Source: Flavobacterium ovatum (GTDB lineage Bacteria > Bacteroidota > Bacteroidia > Flavobacteriales > Flavobacteriaceae). From it: a DNA stretch of 64,000 nt. The DNA is taken from assembly GCF_040703125.1 (NCBI RefSeq), contig NZ_CP160035.1:3892001-3956000 (forward strand), in the 5' to 3' direction. Below, one piece after another: positions 53,901-62,467 of the stretch (the stretch's first letter is position 1; each line of letters opens with the position of its first letter). The position numbers were made by a program, and so were the translations under genes. The notes beneath the pieces were generated by a model. It ran no database searches. It worked only from the letters and a program-made list of their open reading frames with translations, and was not told where the DNA came from.

Positions 53901-55890
53901 GACCATATTGAAAGTTTATATATTACCAACGGTAAGCAACATTACAATTGTACAATGTGATGATGATTTAGATGGATTCACTACCTTTAACCTGACTGTA
54001 AAAAATGATAACATTTCTGCGAATGCATCAAATGAAACTTTTAGCTACTATACTTCACTATCAGGCGCTAATACTGCCAATACCACAGAATTAATATCAA
54101 ATCCAATACGATTCACCAATACGATTCCTAATACTATGTCTGTTTGGGCAAGAGTTGTTAACTCTAATAATTGTTACCGAGTATCACAATTAACCCTTAA
54201 AGTAGTAGCGACTCAAATACCTTTAACTTTCAATAGAACATTTGAGGCCTGTGATGATTTACTAGATATAAATGGCAATAACAATATAAACAATAACAAA
54301 AGAGATGGAATTGCTACATTTGATTTTAGCAGTGCTGAAACAGATATAAAAGCACTTTTACTAGCTGGTAATTACACTGTACGTTTTTACAAAAATCAAA
54401 ATGATGCATTAGCTGAAATTAATAATATTACAAACATTAACAATTATAGAAATATTGGCTACCCTAACTCACAACAAATATGGGGACGCGTTGATAGTGA
54501 CTCAGACAATGCTTGTTTTGGACTTGGTCCCTATGTCACATTAAACGTAGAAAAACTACCTTTTGCAAATACAGTAACAATACCTAGACAATGTGACGAC
54601 AATCAAGATGGTGTTTTAAATTTCAATACCTCTACATTACAATCTACTTTATTGAATGGACAAACTAATGTAAGCGTTTCTTATTTTGATAATTTAAACA
54701 ACCCTCTTAAAGATTCTAACGGAACTTTGATTACAAGTCCCTTTCCTACTGCTTTTTCAACAAAATCACAAATCATTAAAGCAATTGTCACAAATAATTC
54801 AACTCTAAAATGTCTCGAAGAAACGAATATTGAATTTATCGTTGACAAATTACCCCAAGTATTTCCTATTCCAAATTCTCTAACAACAGTTTGTGATGAC
54901 GAAGCTGACCCACTTAATCAAGATGGTAAATTTCCATTTAACAGTTCAACATTTGAATCAACATTACTAGGTTCACAAACTGGAATGACGGTAACATATT
55001 ATGATCAAATTGGAAATATGCTACCAAGTCCACTTCCAAACCCATTCCTCACTAGTACTCAAAGTATAACCGTAAAAATTGAAAATCCAATAAACAATAG
55101 TTGTCCTGCAACTACCACAATTCCATTTACCATTAATCCGTTGCCTTATATTAACATCAATAAAGACGGTAATGAGAATGAGTTAATTTGCTCTAATATC
55201 CCCACCTTTTATATTCAACTTAACGCGGGTATTAAAGATAATTCTCCATCTTCGGATTACAGCTATAAATGGTTTAAAAATAGCTCACTAATTACAAATC
55301 AAACAAATCCTACTTTGGACGTGAATTCAGAAGGAATATACACTGTTGATGTCACAACAAAAACAACGGGATGTAGTAGAACTCGTAGTATCTCAGTTAC
55401 TCCATCAGACATTGCTAAAATATCTTACATTGAAATTAATGATTTAGCAGATACAAATTCAATAACAGTTGACGCAATTGGTTTAGGTGATTACGAATAT
55501 AGTATTGACGACCCTAACAACTCTTTCCAAGACTCAAATATTTTCAACGATATTTCATCGGGAATACACACCGTTTATGTTCGAGACACTAATGGATGTG
55601 GTACCGTTTCCCAAGTTATTTCAGTAATTGGAGCTCCTAAATTTTTCACACCAAATGGAGATGGGCACAATGACTATTGGAATTTAAAAGGAATAAGTAC
55701 TTCTTTTAATTCTAAATCTATTGTTTACATATACGATCGTTACGGAAAACTATTAAGTCAAATAAATCCATTAGGTCAAGGCTGGGACGGTACCTATAAC
55801 AACAACCAACTTCCCGCAGACGATTATTGGTTCACCGTAAAGCTTGAAGATGGTAGAGAAACAAAAGGACATTTTAGTTTAAAGAGATAG
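50938..55890 (+). CDS. Very large T9SS type B secreted adhesin-like protein
   Basis: 1650 residues. Signal peptide MKNTLLALFILITFNGFAQ. N-terminal ~500 residues resemble IgGFc-binding/CHU-like beta domains (repeated xxNNTT, SxPVAV). Thrombospondin type 3-like Ca2+-binding Asp repeats: DLDGDGVNDNIDIDNDNDGI (~537), DTDGDGKADQIDDDSDNDGI (~746), DTDSDGIPDYIDWDSDNDGI (~801). Four Cys-x-x-Asp modules begin QCDDDLDG (~1005), ACDDLLDI (~1103), QCDDNQDG (~1217) and VCDDEADP (~1317). C-terminal gliding-motility/T9SS type B domain FFTPNGDGHNDYWNLKGI (~1568), IYDRYGKLL, GWDGTYNNNQLPADDYWFTV. Surface-exported through the type IX system. Confidence 0.93.
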   Translation: MKNTLLALFILITFNGFAQFSRTHYIPPIACSNGMANDHYFYISTPSTTNVNFKIIEIGGNIVNGVVSNTAPYVYYIGTGTSTQLVTLKTTIGKLSNKGYIIEAEDQVYVSMRINSAQNTNGTFNHAGGIVSKGNSALGTTFRLGAMLNPVNTDGSLLNFGSILATENNTTATISNIPVGTILTDGTIINGPIVVTLNKNESYVLSLENSTSTISNSSKMIGALVQTDKPVAVNSGSFGGSNSTITTARDVGFDQIVSYEKTGKEYIFVKGLGTNEIERIQLIAHVNNTIVYLNGSTTPSFTLAAGQYADIDGSSFTNGNLYVTTSEPVFAYQSIGGATSAANQNMFFVPPLNCTTPRVVDNIPLVESIGSTSFSANFLNIVTEKGATVSINNSALTSSPVAIAGNLGFERYTVNNLSGNISIKSTKQVYVSYFGKNGAATYGGYYSGFDTKPEVISSKIATTTSACIPNVVLKVSTISSYDAFQWFFNGGALAGETTNSYTPTAPGYYNVRGTISGCPTAIPLFSDKTPVSECPTDLDGDGVNDNIDIDNDNDGITNCTESYGNQSINISNSNSGTVYSNSFTGVTTTSTTASTNPFIGNADGSFVTEIPAGTESFVTQKLTFAQSISIAMEYVSTANSNDLLNASAEYIVNSDTNKTITVTNPSNQLLIDTDYDGIYESGVTQYSSFEIRFRLNNVVPLAAGTGDFKFSTYLTNSVSITHKNLSETNGNKSTFKLIATCVPKDTDGDGKADQIDDDSDNDGILDRIEAQGNTALVLTNTDTNKDGIDNAFGTGLTPIDTDSDGIPDYIDWDSDNDGINDIDESGTNATNTDIDNDGIKNYRELDSDNDLCLDVIEAGFLDPNNDGILGNSPITVNSKGQVTSAAGYTSPSNNYIIAAPIVITNQPIVPPTCELQPATITVTDNGESYQWQISTNGSTWNPITNNATYNGATTNSLLISAVTNSMNNYKYQVFINKTGNSCGLLSSETILKVYILPTVSNITIVQCDDDLDGFTTFNLTVKNDNISANASNETFSYYTSLSGANTANTTELISNPIRFTNTIPNTMSVWARVVNSNNCYRVSQLTLKVVATQIPLTFNRTFEACDDLLDINGNNNINNNKRDGIATFDFSSAETDIKALLLAGNYTVRFYKNQNDALAEINNITNINNYRNIGYPNSQQIWGRVDSDSDNACFGLGPYVTLNVEKLPFANTVTIPRQCDDNQDGVLNFNTSTLQSTLLNGQTNVSVSYFDNLNNPLKDSNGTLITSPFPTAFSTKSQIIKAIVTNNSTLKCLEETNIEFIVDKLPQVFPIPNSLTTVCDDEADPLNQDGKFPFNSSTFESTLLGSQTGMTVTYYDQIGNMLPSPLPNPFLTSTQSITVKIENPINNSCPATTTIPFTINPLPYININKDGNENELICSNIPTFYIQLNAGIKDNSPSSDYSYKWFKNSSLITNQTNPTLDVNSEGIYTVDVTTKTTGCSRTRSISVTPSDIAKISYIEINDLADTNSITVDAIGLGDYEYSIDDPNNSFQDSNIFNDISSGIHTVYVRDTNGCGTVSQVISVIGAPKFFTPNGDGHNDYWNLKGISTSFNSKSIVYIYDRYGKLLSQINPLGQGWDGTYNNNQLPADDYWFTVKLEDGRETKGHFSLKR

Positions 55891-55911
55891 AAAGTAAAAA
55901 TTTATTATTTT

Positions 55912-56043
55912 GGGCGTGACCCGCAGAAATCCCGAAGTGTCGGGAGCGGGTTGGGCTCCCAACGCTTCGGGAGGTTTCAATCTTTTATTCTATTCCGCTA
56001 TCGCTCCATTCAATAAAAGGATTTCCACTTCTATCCCTCACGC
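55912..56043 (-). repeat. Member B of the dispersed hairpin repeat
   Basis: On the minus strand it reads GCGTGAGGGATAGAAGTGG, GGAGCGATAGCGGAATAG, CCTCCCGAAGCGTTGGGAG and CCCGACACTTCGGGATTTC, ending GCGGGTCACGCCC. Shares GTGAGGGATAG and AGCGATAGCGGAA with block A. The rest of the 55891-56256 gap has no ORF. Confidence 0.7.
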
Positions 56044-56208
56044 AAAACAGAACCAATCACATAAATTATAACAAACGAAAGTATATTTAGTACTAAGCTT
56101 GCTTGTATAATACTGATACCCGTGCCGCTTTTTTAGCATAATAGAACGCCAAGTATCTATATTGAATACATCCACAATAAAAATAATTTCCGCTACTAGT
56201 AGAACCAA

Positions 56209-56238
56209 AAAAAGCCATTTCTTTCGAAATGGCTTTTT
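56209..56238 (-). terminator. Intrinsic terminator of typA
   Basis: 12-bp stem AAAAAGCCATTT / AAATGGCTTTTT with loop CTTTCG, 19 bp beyond the typA stop on the minus strand. Confidence 0.88.
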
Positions 56239-56256
56239 AATATACTTGTGATAGTA

Positions 56257-58053
56257 TTAGATTTTAAATCTTTTTCTATCAGTTTCTGTCAAATAAATTT
56301 TTCTTAAACGAATAGATTTAGGTGTAACCTCTACATATTCATCTTTTTGAATATACTCTAACGCTTCCTCTAAAGAGAAAATGATTGGAGGAATAATTCT
56401 TGCTTTCTCATCATTTCCAGAAGAACGAACGTTAGACTGTTTTTTAGCCTTAGTTACGTTAACACACATATCATCGCTACGTGAGTTTTCTCCAATTACT
56501 TGACCTTCATAAATTTCATCATTAGGATTAACGAAGAATTTACCACGATCTTGTAATTTATCGATAGAATAAGGAATTGCTTTTCCATTTTCCATAGAGA
56601 TCAAAGAACCATTGTTACGTCCAGGAATAGCACCTTTGAAAGGCTCATATCCAATATAACGGTGTGACATAATTGCCTCACCTGCAGTAGCAGTCAACAA
56701 TTGATTACGCAATCCAATAATTCCACGAGATGGAATATTAAATTTAACTATCATACGCTCTCCTTTACCTTCCATAGAAAGCATTTCACCTTTACGAATA
56801 GAAACAAACTCTACCGCTCTACCAGAAAGATTTTCAGGTAAGTCGATTGTTAATTCCTCAATTGGCTCACATTTTTTACCATCAATTTCTTTGATAATAA
56901 CTTGTGGTTGACCGATTTGTAATTCGTATCCTTCTCTTCTCATTGTTTCAATAAGAACAGATAAGTGAAGTACACCACGACCAAAAACCATAAACTTATC
57001 AGCTGAATCAGTTTCACCCAATTTCATTGCTAAGTTTTTCTCAAGCTCTTTTGTCAAACGATCTCTAATATGACGAGAAGTTACAAATTTACCCTCTTTT
57101 CCAAAGAAAGGAGAATCATTAATTGTAAACAACATACTCATAGTAGGCTCATCAATAGCAATAGAAGCAAGTCCTTCAGGATTTTCAAAATCAGCAATAG
57201 TATCACCAATTTCAAAACCTTCAACACCTACAATTGCACAAATATCTCCAGCAATTACTTCTTGTACTTTTTTACGTCCTAGACCTTCAAAAGTATGTAA
57301 TTCTTTAATACGTGATTTAGATATAGTACCATCTCTTTTTACTAATGAGATTGGCATACCTTCTCTCAATACTCCTCTTTCAAGACGACCAATAGCGATA
57401 CGACCTGTAAAAGCAGAAAAATCTAAAGAAGTAATCAACATTTGTGGAGTTCCTTCAGAAACTCTTGGAGCTGGTACATTTTCGATAACCATATCCAATA
57501 ATGCTTCTACATTATCAGTTACGTTTTCCCAATGGTCAGACATCCAGTTATTCTTAGCAGAACCATAAACTGTTGGAAAATCCAACTGCTCTTCTGTACC
57601 TCCTAATTCAAACATTAAGTCAAAAACTTTCTCATGAACTTCTTCAGGAGTACAGTTTTCTTTATCAACTTTATTAATAACAACGCAAGGTTTCAAACCA
57701 AGGTCTAATGCTTTTTGTAATACAAAACGCGTTTGAGGCATAGGGCCTTCAAAAGCATCTACCAATAAACAAACTCCATCAGCCATATTCAATACACGCT
57801 CTACCTCACCACCAAAATCGGCGTGACCAGGAGTGTCAATAATGTTGATTTTTGTTCCTTTGTATTGAACAGAAACATTTTTAGAAGTAATAGTAATACC
57901 TCTTTCACGCTCTAAGTCGTTGTTATCAAGGATTAAGTCACCTGTGTTTTCGTTGTCACGAAATAACTGACAGTGATACATAATTTTATCAACCAAAGTT
58001 GTTTTACCGTGATCGACGTGGGCAATAATTGCAATATTTCTAATAGATTCCAT
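56257..58053 (-). CDS. typA: GTP-binding protein TypA/BipA
   Basis: 598 residues, standard length. Translation-factor GTPase of the 50S-assembly and stress response type. GTPase motifs: AHVDHGKTTLVDKI (~9-22, G1), RGITITSKNVSV (~50-61, G2), DTPGHADFGGEV (~73-84, G3), NKVDKENC (~127, G4), with SAxK-like G5 GSAKNNW. Domains II and III follow, then the BipA-specific C-terminal domain (~480-598) with EYVEVTPKSIRLRKIYL. Highly conserved family; assignment confident. Confidence 0.97.
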   Translation of the reverse strand: MESIRNIAIIAHVDHGKTTLVDKIMYHCQLFRDNENTGDLILDNNDLERERGITITSKNVSVQYKGTKINIIDTPGHADFGGEVERVLNMADGVCLLVDAFEGPMPQTRFVLQKALDLGLKPCVVINKVDKENCTPEEVHEKVFDLMFELGGTEEQLDFPTVYGSAKNNWMSDHWENVTDNVEALLDMVIENVPAPRVSEGTPQMLITSLDFSAFTGRIAIGRLERGVLREGMPISLVKRDGTISKSRIKELHTFEGLGRKKVQEVIAGDICAIVGVEGFEIGDTIADFENPEGLASIAIDEPTMSMLFTINDSPFFGKEGKFVTSRHIRDRLTKELEKNLAMKLGETDSADKFMVFGRGVLHLSVLIETMRREGYELQIGQPQVIIKEIDGKKCEPIEELTIDLPENLSGRAVEFVSIRKGEMLSMEGKGERMIVKFNIPSRGIIGLRNQLLTATAGEAIMSHRYIGYEPFKGAIPGRNNGSLISMENGKAIPYSIDKLQDRGKFFVNPNDEIYEGQVIGENSRSDDMCVNVTKAKKQSNVRSSGNDEKARIIPPIIFSLEEALEYIQKDEYVEVTPKSIRLRKIYLTETDRKRFKI

Positions 58054-58072
58054 CTGTGATTTTTAATGGGTG

Positions 58073-58080
58073 CAAAGGTA
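58073..58080 (-). promoter_or_regulatory. Probable -7 element of typA
   Basis: Minus-strand TACCTTTG fits TAnnTTTG and lies 20 bp upstream of the start codon; no TTG was found at 17-23 bp spacing. Confidence 0.45.
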
Positions 58081-58222
58081 CACTTTATTTTGAAATAAAA
58101 AACATTTTGCCAATAGTTTACGTTGACATAACTCTAAATAACAATTAAAAATCTTTTAAACAAACTTTTAAATTAATTTATTAGAAATTTTCTAATTGAC
58201 AATAATTAATTACATTTGGGTA

Positions 58223-59935
58223 ATGAAAAACAAAATAAACCAAATAACCGTAGTATATCTGCTGATTGCATTGTTTGCAGTTATTGTTTTTCACAAACTC
58301 TCCCTACGCTATTTATTAGACGGAAACTACCCCATTTTCAACTTTTCCAAAGATATTCTATTAGTAACCTTTACAGGACTAATATTCAGGTATATTCTAA
58401 CTGAAAATGAAAATAAAAGCAAAGCTATTTTTGAAAAATTAAAAAAAACAAATAACGAAATAAAAGAATCTAACGAAAAATACGATATCGTTGCAAAAGC
58501 TACTAGTGACACTATTTGGGATTGGAACATTGCAGAAGATAAACTATACTGGAACAAAGGAATCAAAGGTATTTATGGCTACAATCAAGAAGAAGTAGGA
58601 GAAAGCTCAAATTGGTGGTTTCAAAACATTCACCCAGAAGACAGCATAAAGATGTCAATTAAACTCTATTCTTTCATCGAACAAAAGACAGAAAACTGGC
58701 AAGACGAATACCGCTTCAAATGCGCAGATAACACTTATAAATATGTTCTTGACAGAGGATTTCTTTTAAAAGATGAAAACGGCAAAGCCATACGAATGAT
58801 TGGAGCAATACAAGACATCACCAAAAGAAAAGAAGAAGAACTAAGACTTAAATTACTTGAAACAGTAATTCTACAAACAAAAGATTCCATAATCATCACC
58901 GAAGCCCATTTCAACAAAACAAAACTCCCCAAAATAGTTTACGTAAACCCTGCATTCACAACAATGACTGGTTATGAATCAGATGAAATCCTTCATAAAT
59001 CTCCCGACTTTTTAAGCGGCCCAAATACTAATTTCAAAATCATTAAAAAAGTCATTTTAGCAATTAAAAATTACGAAGAATGCGTAATCGAAATGATTAG
59101 CTACAAGAAAAACGGAGAAGAGTTTTGGCTTCACTTTTCAATGATACCTATTTATAACTCTGAAAAAGAAATCTCTCACTGGATTTCAATACAGCGAGAC
59201 ATTACAGAAGAAAAAAGACAAGAAAAAGAAAGAGAACAATTAATCCTTGAACTAACAAGAAACAACAAAGATCTCAAACAGTTTTCATACATTACCTCCC
59301 ATAACTTAAGAGCTCCAATCTCAAACCTAACCGGACTTTTAACACTAATTGAAGACATTACAATTGAAGATATTGAATTAAAAGAAATATTATACGGATT
59401 TAACAAATCTACACATTTACTAAATGAAACTATCAATGACTTAACAAAAGTCATGATTATCAAAGACAATACTTCCATCTTAAAAGAATCAATTTCTTTA
59501 AAAGACGTATTTGAAAATGTTTTCAATCAATTATCTTTCCAAATCGACCTACAAAGACCTATATTAAAAATAGATTTTGACAAAGTCCCTACTCTGATAG
59601 CCAACAAATCATACATTGAAAGTATACTACTCAATTTACTTTCCAATGCATTAAAATATAAATCGGACAACAGAAATTTAAAAATCACCATTACTGCAGA
59701 TCAAACCAATGACCTTGTAACCTTACAGTTCAAAGACAACGGAATCGGAATTGACCTAAACAGAAACAGAGACAAAATTTTTGGCCTCTACCAACGATTT
59801 CATGATTATCCTGACAGCAAAGGTTTAGGCCTCTACCTTGTAAAATCACAAGTTAATGCCATGGAAGGAACTATAAGCGTAAATAGCGAAGTTGACAAAG
59901 GAACAACATTCACTTTAACTTTTAAAAACAAATAA
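58223..59935 (+). CDS. Membrane-anchored PAS sensor histidine kinase
   Basis: 570 residues from ATG 58223; the TTG nine codons upstream is less likely. Two N-terminal membrane helices (VVYLLIALFAVIVFHKLSLR; DILLVTFTGLIFRYILTE), then a short coiled segment. PAS-1 ~85-210 (YDIVAKATSDTIWDWNIAED...GAIQDITKRKEEELRL), PAS-2 ~215-350 (DSIIITEAHFNKTKLPKIVY...WISIQRDITEEKRQE). H-box FSYITSHNLRAPISNLTGLL (~360-379, His ~366). HATPase ~460-570 with N-box LLNLLSNALKYKSDN, G1 DNGIGIDLNRN and G2 DSKGLGLYLVKSQV. Stop is 2 bp from the response-regulator start. Confidence 0.93.
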   Translation: MKNKINQITVVYLLIALFAVIVFHKLSLRYLLDGNYPIFNFSKDILLVTFTGLIFRYILTENENKSKAIFEKLKKTNNEIKESNEKYDIVAKATSDTIWDWNIAEDKLYWNKGIKGIYGYNQEEVGESSNWWFQNIHPEDSIKMSIKLYSFIEQKTENWQDEYRFKCADNTYKYVLDRGFLLKDENGKAIRMIGAIQDITKRKEEELRLKLLETVILQTKDSIIITEAHFNKTKLPKIVYVNPAFTTMTGYESDEILHKSPDFLSGPNTNFKIIKKVILAIKNYEECVIEMISYKKNGEEFWLHFSMIPIYNSEKEISHWISIQRDITEEKRQEKEREQLILELTRNNKDLKQFSYITSHNLRAPISNLTGLLTLIEDITIEDIELKEILYGFNKSTHLLNETINDLTKVMIIKDNTSILKESISLKDVFENVFNQLSFQIDLQRPILKIDFDKVPTLIANKSYIESILLNLLSNALKYKSDNRNLKITITADQTNDLVTLQFKDNGIGIDLNRNRDKIFGLYQRFHDYPDSKGLGLYLVKSQVNAMEGTISVNSEVDKGTTFTLTFKNK

Positions 59936-59937
59936 TA

Positions 59938-60339
59938 ATGTTAAATAAAATATTGTGCATTGATGATGATCCAATCACACTAATGTTGTGCAAAAAAGTA
60001 ATTTCAAAAACTGGTTTTTCAAAAGAAACTGCTACAGCACAGAATGGAGAAGAAGCACTTAAATATTTTAACCACATCAAAAAAACTGGGATAGAAAACC
60101 AAATACTTCCTCAATTAATTTTCCTAGACCTAAACATGCCTGTAATGGGAGGATGGGAATTCCTAGACTGCTTTAGCTCCAACGATTTCAATGACTTTAA
60201 TCAAACTAAAATAGTCGTACTCTCTTCCACTATAGACCCAGAAGACTTAGAAAAAACAAAAAAATACCCAATGGTAATTGACTTTCTACCAAAGCCAATA
60301 TCAACCTCAATGCTTGAATACCTAGCTGCTAAATTATAA
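59938..60339 (+). CDS. Response regulator (receiver domain only)
   Basis: 133 residues forming a single REC domain. Phospho-acceptor Asp in LIFLDLNMPVMGGWEF (~57), acidic pair CIDDDPITLM (~7-10), Thr/Ser at VVLSSTIDPEDL (~100) and Lys in FLPKPISTS (~124). No output domain, so it signals by protein contact, as in many flavobacterial PAS-kinase partners. Follows the kinase gene by 2 bp, clearly co-transcribed. The IS relic begins within 110 bp. Confidence 0.93.
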   Translation: MLNKILCIDDDPITLMLCKKVISKTGFSKETATAQNGEEALKYFNHIKKTGIENQILPQLIFLDLNMPVMGGWEFLDCFSSNDFNDFNQTKIVVLSSTIDPEDLEKTKKYPMVIDFLPKPISTSMLEYLAAKL

Positions 60340-60445
60340 CATACTCACACAATGACTATCCAAAAAGAATCTAGAGACACCTTATTCTAACCAATACAAA
60401 ACCAACCAACAAGCTAATCTAGATAAAATCAAATATATCGCTCAA

Positions 60446-60641
60446 GATTTCACTAATAGAGACACAGCTAAACAATCACTAACAAGAAGACGTTTTTCAC
60501 CTTACAAAAGCCAATATAAACGGAGTGAAAGCCAAAAAGAAAGAACTTCAATTCTCTTTAATAAATATCCAAAAACACAGGAAGCATAATTACTAAGCCA
60601 AGAATCAAGAAACATCTACAATAAAAATACAGACAAATCAG
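60446..60641 (+). pseudogene. Decayed internal fragment of an ISAon1/ISL3-type transposase
   Basis: Translates as DFTNRDTAKQSLTRRRFSPY, then KSQYKRSESQKERTSILFNK, YPKTQEA*LLSQESRNIYNK and NTDKS. This matches residues in the intact copy downstream (GDTAKQLLTRSRFLLYKSPN...NIYNKNTDKS) with one in-frame stop. It ends exactly where the intact element's left inverted repeat begins, as expected for an older copy interrupted by a newer insertion. Confidence 0.75.
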
Positions 60642-60764
60642 GGGTCAATCTCAAATGTTGGGGAGGAATCGAAGATTTCATAACTTAGCGCCAAAAAAAT
60701 CAAGCTTCCTGAATTAATAGTAGAACACTTTGATTTAGTAAGTACTAAAATCGAACAAGAGAAA

Positions 60765-61025
60765 ATGCACTTGTTTTTTGAAGAGAAAAATACTCCTCCC
60801 AAAGAGTTTAACAATCGTCAACTAGTCTCTAAAGGATTCTTAAACGAGATCACCATCCAAGATTTCCCTTTGAGAGGTAAGTTGGTTTATTTATATATTA
60901 AACGACGAAGATGGACAGATAAAGAATCTCAAGCAATAATTCAACGTGATTGGAATATTATAGCACAAGGAACCCGCATGACTCAAGAGTTTGCGGATTT
61001 TTTAAAAGAGATTAATAGATACTAA
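60765..61025 (+). CDS. ISAon1-family transposase, N-terminal region (OrfA)
   Basis: 86 residues from ATG 60765; the frame is open upstream to 60684 (KKIKLPELIVEHFDLVSTKI, EQEKMHL) and that N-terminal extension matches the family, but has no ATG. Includes KEFNNRQLVSKGFLNEITIQ and GKLVYLYIKRRRWTDKESQA, the zinc/HTH region of ISL3 transposases (RRW). It ends where OrfB's frame is already open for 20 bp, but shifted by +1. Confidence 0.8.
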   Translation: MHLFFEEKNTPPKEFNNRQLVSKGFLNEITIQDFPLRGKLVYLYIKRRRWTDKESQAIIQRDWNIIAQGTRMTQEFADFLKEINRY

Positions 61026-61998
61026 AGCAAATGATTGTCACACTATAGGCTTCTTCTTTGGAGTCGACGGAAAGAAACTACAACGACAATATAAAAAACA
61101 TCTCAGTAATTTTACTACCTGGAACCAAAGAGAGCACTCTAGTGAATGGTTATTGTTTCCCGAAAATATGGGACAATATTTATCTATTGATGAAGTTAAT
61201 TTATCAATGGGCGAACTCTATACTGTGGTAACAAATAAAGCTGCCAAAGGTAAAAAAGGAGCAATAGTAGCTATTATAGCAGGGACAAAAGCCGAAATAG
61301 TGATTAATCACCTCCAAAAGATAAGTCCTGTTAAACGTAACCAAGTTGTAGAAATTACACTTGACATGGCCAATAGCATGAAGTTAATTGCTAAAAAATC
61401 CTTTCCAAAAGCCAAGCAAGTAACTGATAGGTTCCATGTTCAAAAGCTAGCATTAGAAGCTGTGCAAGAAGTTCGAATTAGGCTAAAATGGGAAGCATTA
61501 GATAAAGAAAATTTAGAAATAGCTGAAGCTAAGCTCAACAAAACACCTTTTGTTTCCAAAGAATTCTATAACGGAGATACAGCTAAACAATTACTTACCA
61601 GAAGTAGATTTCTACTATATAAAAGTCCAAATAAATGGAGTGAGAGTCAAAAAGAAAGAGCTAAAATACTATTTCAAGAATATCCCAAAATTGAAACTGT
61701 TTATTACCTAAGTCTAAAATTACGTAATATTTACAATAAAAACACAGACAAATCAGTTGCTATTACAAAATTAGCGCACTGGTATAATGATGTAGAAAAA
61801 TTAGAAATCAAAAGCTTTAATACAATTATGAATACCATTAAAATCAACTATGATTCGATTTTAAACTACTTTGATAATAGAAGTACAAATGCTTCGGCAG
61901 AATCTTTTAATGCTAAAATAAAAGCATTCAGAAATCAATTTAGAGGAGTACGAAAAGTGGATTTCTTTCTCTTTAGATTAACTAAATTATTTGCCTAA
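61006..61998 (+). CDS. ISL3/ISAon1-family transposase catalytic part (OrfB)
   Basis: Open from 61006, continuous protein DCHTIGFFFGVDGKKLQRQY, KKHLSNFTTWNQREHSSEWL, then LFPENMGQYLSIDEVNLSMG. No ATG exists at the front; the first usable start is a TTG at 61153. DDE catalytic residues are visible: SIDEVN (first Asp), VVEITLDMANSMK (second Asp) and NASAESFNAKIKAF (Glu). PF01610-like DDE_Tnp_ISL3. Either made by a frameshift from OrfA or translated from internal TTG; it also may be defective. Confidence 0.8.
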   Translation, partial: KRLIDTKANDCHTIGFFFGVDGKKLQRQYKKHLSNFTTWNQREHSSEWLLFPENMGQYLSIDEVNLSMGELYTVVTNKAAKGKKGAIVAIIAGTKAEIVINHLQKISPVKRNQVVEITLDMANSMKLIAKKSFPKAKQVTDRFHVQKLALEAVQEVRIRLKWEALDKENLEIAEAKLNKTPFVSKEFYNGDTAKQLLTRSRFLLYKSPNKWSESQKERAKILFQEYPKIETVYYLSLKLRNIYNKNTDKSVAITKLAHWYNDVEKLEIKSFNTIMNTIKINYDSILNYFDNRSTNASAESFNAKIKAFRNQFRGVRKVDFFLFRLTKLFA

Positions 61999-62021
61999 TC
62001 CCCAGCTTTTGTTCTTGATCC

Positions 62022-62083
62022 GATTCCTTTCTCTTTAGATTAACTAAATTATTTACCTAGCCCCCAAGTTTTACTCTTGATCC
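62022..62083 (+). mobile_element. 3' fragment of an older ISAon1-type copy
   Basis: GATTCCTTTCTCTTTAGATT then AACTAAATTATTTACCTAGC and a right end ...TTTTACTCTTGATCC repeats the last 56 bp of the intact element (61966-62021) with a few substitutions, 62 bp further on. It encodes DSFLFRLTKLFT-stop, so it is the end of a second transposase gene. Confidence 0.75.
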
Positions 62084-62124
62084 ATTTATACCCTATAGAT
62101 ATATGGCATGCGTAGCGCACACAA

Positions 62125-62154
62125 AAAAAGCCTCTTTAAAAAAAGAGGCTTTTT
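62125..62154 (-). terminator. Intrinsic terminator of rpsT
   Basis: 13-bp stem AAAAAGCCTCTTT / AAAGAGGCTTTTT with loop AAAA, 25 bp beyond the S20 stop codon on the minus strand. Confidence 0.88.
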
Positions 62155-62178
62155 GTATAAGATGTAAAAAAACAATTA

Positions 62179-62430
62179 TTACAATTTCGCAACAAATTTA
62201 GTTAACTTAGATTTTAAGTTTGACGCTTTATTGTCATGAATAATATTCTTTTTAGCCAATTTATCAATCATAGAAATAACGTTTGATAACTTAGAAGAGG
62301 CATCAACTTTATCAGTAGCTATTCTTAATGCTTTGATCGCATTACGAGTAGTTTTGTGCTGATATCTGTTTAACACTCTTTTCTTTTCGTTGCTTCTAAT
62401 TCTTTTTAATGCTGACTTATGATTTGCCAT
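62179..62430 (-). CDS. rpsT: 30S ribosomal protein S20
   Basis: 83 residues, typical length and composition: MANHKSALKRIRSNEKKRVL, NRYQHKTTRNAIKALR, then three-helix core with DKLAKKNIIHDNKASNLKSK (~53-72) and LTKFVAKL. Binds 16S rRNA early in 30S assembly. Lies downstream of three tRNA genes on the same strand with short gaps and may be co-transcribed with them; own terminator follows. Confidence 0.97.
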   Translation of the reverse strand: MANHKSALKRIRSNEKKRVLNRYQHKTTRNAIKALRIATDKVDASSKLSNVISMIDKLAKKNIIHDNKASNLKSKLTKFVAKL

Positions 62431-62467
62431 TTTATTATATTTTTATCTTTTATTATTTCTTTTATTG

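Larger units (their letters stand above)
60642..62021 (+). mobile_element. ISAon1-type (ISL3-family) insertion sequence
   Basis: Left terminal inverted repeat begins GGGTCAATCTCAAATG at 60642-60664; the right end, read inwards, GGATCAAGAACAAAAGC (complement of 61999-62021), pairs at about 17 of 23 positions. The element holds two ORFs in +1-shifted frames. Its left boundary abuts a decayed transposase copy, and its right boundary abuts a second decayed fragment. No clean target-site duplication could be seen, probably because of a deletion in the older copy. Confidence 0.7.
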
